This document shows, in pieces, positions 63,201 to 64,000 of a stretch of DNA of 64,000 nucleotides (its first letter is position 1; every line of letters begins with the position of its first letter). The DNA lies in assembly GCF_011045115.1 (NCBI RefSeq), contig NZ_JAAKZG010000007.1, positions 1 to 64,000 on the forward strand, written 5' to 3'. The stretch comes from Mesorhizobium zhangyense. GTDB lineage: Bacteria; Pseudomonadota; Alphaproteobacteria; Rhizobiales; Rhizobiaceae. The notes beneath the pieces were generated by a model. It did no database searches, was not told where the DNA came from, and saw nothing but the letters and a program-made list of their open reading frames with translations. A program made the position numbers and the translations under genes.

Positions 63201-63391
63201 CGCTGGCTTACGCCATGATGGGCGGCATTCTGGTGGCGACGGTTTTGACCATCCTTGTTCTGCCTGCCGGCTATGCGCTGTTCTTCGGCAAGGAGCCGAA
63301 GAAGAAGTCGGTAGAGCCGGCCAGCCCGGCCGACGAACCCGGCATCACATTGACACCGCTGGGCGAGATACGGCCTTTGGCGGCGGAATGA
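60236..63391 (+). CDS. RND-family multidrug efflux pump
   Basis: A 1051-residue proton-driven inner-membrane exporter with 12 predicted helices and two large periplasmic loops. The proton-relay pair Asp410-Asp411 lies in GLLVDDAMIVVE of helix 4, like Asp407-Asp408 of AcrB, and the second half has LLGIIMRNSIILVDQID, typical of the family. The N terminus SRWAIAHPSIARFLFVLLIVAG is that of the VexF/MdtB-like alphaproteobacterial branch. The start could be ATG 60236 or GTG 60224. The specificity is not readable. Confidence 0.94.
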   Translation: MSNSSEEKQPFNLSRWAIAHPSIARFLFVLLIVAGAFGLMRMGQKEDPDFTFRVMVVQAVWPGASIEEMQDQVVNKIERKLQETPHLDFVRSYSRAGSAIITVQIKGDTNAEQVKDAFYQVRKKVGDISSELPQGLLGPYFNDEFGDTFITLNAISGDGFSYPELKKFAIQARDMLLATPGVEKAVILGDQPQKIYIDVSSKALAERGLTLNDLRNTVAGQNNVDPAGSVETGTRSVRIAVEGDVRKVEDIRELRIKAGNQVTRLGDIATVSSGLEDPYARKFRMNGHDSVQIGVVMANGFKVTDVGKAVDATYERFEESMPVGVSVDQISNQPEVVTDAISEFMHALVEALIIVLVVSFLSIGWRSGLIIAIVIPLVLAATFAIMYELGIDLQRISLGALIIALGLLVDDAMIVVELMERKLEEGLEKLDAASFAYSSTAFPMLTGTLITIAGFIPVGFAASTAGEYVRSLFYVVGIALVVSWFVAVYFTPWLGHMILKQRAHAGQDHHDVFDTRFYRRLRSTVTWAVRHRIIVLSLTLFTFAGSLYAFQFIPQAFFPQSSRPEVLVDLWLPEGTSIKEVENQAKALETRMMDDPDKKFIATYIGEGAPRFFLPLDQQLRNPNYAQLLVMANDEPARERIIAKLRGILAQDFPTVRAKVDRLFLGPPVGWPVQMRVSGPDREEVRKIADEVKQKFHADPRIGAIHDDWLEPVPAMKLVIDQDRARMLGVTSQRVRQMLQATMSGVPLDDFRDGEETVSIVAREPEAARHLLSSVNSVYIPTDFGGFVPVSQIAKVVPVMEQGIEWRRDRLPTITVRGTLPDGVQSNDVATAMFNGMKDLRASLPAGYKVEIQGGAEESAESQASIAAKAPIMLLVILVLLMIQLQHFGKSMLVLATGPLGIIGAAMALLITGAPFGFVAILGVIALLGIIMRNSIILVDQIDQDIAAGMERQEAIIGAAVRRFRPIMLTAATAVLALIPISRGVFWGPLAYAMMGGILVATVLTILVLPAGYALFFGKEPKKKSVEPASPADEPGITLTPLGEIRPLAAE

Positions 63392-63406
63392 GACGTTCGG
63401 CCGGTA

Positions 63407-63435
63407 CCTGATCCCGCATCCGTTGTGGGATCAGG
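63407..63435. terminator. Hairpin between convergent RND and LysR genes
   Basis: CCTGATCCCGCA (63407-63418) pairs with TGTGGGATCAGG (63424-63435), with one G-U pair and a five-base loop. It overlaps the LysR stop codon. It could end transcripts from both sides, although no long T-run is present. Confidence 0.5.
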
Positions 63436-64000
63436 ATGATGGATGTGGCTCGTCTATGCCGGAATTGGCGAAGAGGTTGGCGACCCAGTCGACGAAGACC
63501 CGCAGCTTGTTGCTCAGGTGCCGGTTGGGCGGATAGACGACATAGAGGGGCAAGGGATCGCGGCTCCATTCGCGCAGCACCGGCTGCAGGGTGCCTTTGC
63601 TGAACGCTTCCTTGACCAGAAAACGCGGCGCCTGGACGATGCCCATTCCTGCCTCGGCCGCCGCGACATAGGTGATTGCCTCGTTGGTGGCCATCGAACA
63701 GCGCCCGAGGATCTCCAGCTTCTCATCACCACGATCGAATAGGAAAGGTTGCTGGCGACCCATCGGCGGCATGAAAAAGCTTACGACATAATGGTTTTTC
63801 TCGAGATCCAGCGGATGCTGCGGTTCACCAAACCGTTCGAAATAAGCCGGTGCCGCGCAAGTGACGACGCTCATCTCGGAAATGCGCCTGGCGATAAGGG
63901 ATTGGTCGTTGATTTCACCAGTCCGCAGGGCGCAGTCGACGTTTTCAGCCAGAATGTCGATCTGCCGGTCGGATACGCCGAGGTCGATTTGGATGTCGGG
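63431..64000 (-). CDS. LysR-family transcriptional regulator, C-terminal part
   Basis: Only the last 189 residues are inside the window; the winged-helix N terminus lies beyond base 64000. The visible part is the LysR effector domain: residues reading [20 protein letters not shown], then [20 protein letters not shown] and the central [20 protein letters not shown]. This arrangement is typical of LysR proteins related to DmlR and to regulators of efflux or oxidoreductase genes. The gene converges on the RND pump. Its target cannot be seen. Confidence 0.9.
   Translation of the reverse strand, partial: PDIQIDLGVSDRQIDILAENVDCALRTGEINDQSLIARRISEMSVVTCAAPAYFERFGEPQHPLDLEKNHYVVSFFMPPMGRQQPFLFDRGDEKLEILGRCSMATNEAITYVAAAEAGMGIVQAPRFLVKEAFSKGTLQPVLREWSRDPLPLYVVYPPNRHLSNKLRVFVDWVANLFANSGIDEPHPSS

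Overview
The window is GC-rich, tightly packed chromosomal DNA that looks like an alphaproteobacterium of the order Hyphomicrobiales (Rhizobiales), probably close to Mesorhizobium/Phyllobacteriaceae. The basis is the set of ABC and TRAP uptake operons with GntR/LysR regulators, DUF3095 and several class III cyclase genes, a lipopolysaccharide UDP-galacturonate pathway, and two families of palindromic intergenic repeats typical of that order. This is inference from gene content and style; no rRNA or other taxonomic marker is present. I recognised no tRNA, rRNA, CRISPR array, prophage or insertion sequence. 54 coding genes are supported, one of them cut by the right edge.

Region 1 (176-19281) is the least ordinary part. 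After an unrecognised gene and a divergent MscS channel come three glycosyltransferases (two of them related to each other), two Rossmann-fold methyltransferase-like proteins and a 904-residue ABC exporter-like protein. That protein has lost every catalytic nucleotide-binding motif except the LSGGQ signature, and part of its helical subdomain appears three times. Directly behind it are a stand-alone cyclic-nucleotide-binding protein and a metallo-beta-lactamase-fold hydrolase, then a polysaccharide deacetylase with a fourth glycosyltransferase on the other strand, a DUF3095 cyclase-like protein, a nucleotide-sugar dehydrogenase and a class III cyclase-like protein with altered purine-specificity residues. 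I propose a surface-glycan or glycolipid system controlled by a nucleotide second messenger. This is the best candidate here for an undescribed system.

Region 2 (19447-31480) holds a peptide/oligosaccharide-type ABC importer, UDP-glucose dehydrogenase (ugd) and UDP-glucuronate 4-epimerase (lpsL) on divergent strands, a coupled small methyltransferase-like gene, a second class III cyclase (DUF5939 type), a membrane protein and a GNAT acetyltransferase.

Region 3 (31797-38757) is a catabolic operon: a SAF-domain oxidoreductase, a small monooxygenase-fold protein, a beta-hydroxyacid dehydrogenase, a TRAP transporter (dctPQM type) and a gluconokinase-like kinase, with a GcvA-like LysR regulator convergent to it. 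The same 52-base, three-block element stands upstream of both the operon and the regulator, so the regulon can be read from the sequence.

Region 4 (38758-42810) is a 1.35-kb repeat-rich intergenic stretch followed by the metQ-metN-metI methionine importer, with two hairpins between metQ and metN.

Region 5 (42815-58264) contains a GntR regulator with two winged helices; a C45 acyltransferase-like hydrolase transcribed with a Dpp-type ABC importer; the matching binding-protein gene on the other strand with an alpha/beta hydrolase; and a FadR-type regulator followed by a D-erythronate dehydrogenase family gene, an SDR and a sugar/polyol-type ABC importer.

Region 6 (58303-64000) is an RND efflux operon (TetR, lipoprotein adaptor, inner-membrane pump). 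A perfect TetR-style palindrome covers the predicted -35 element. A LysR gene converges on it and runs off the right edge.
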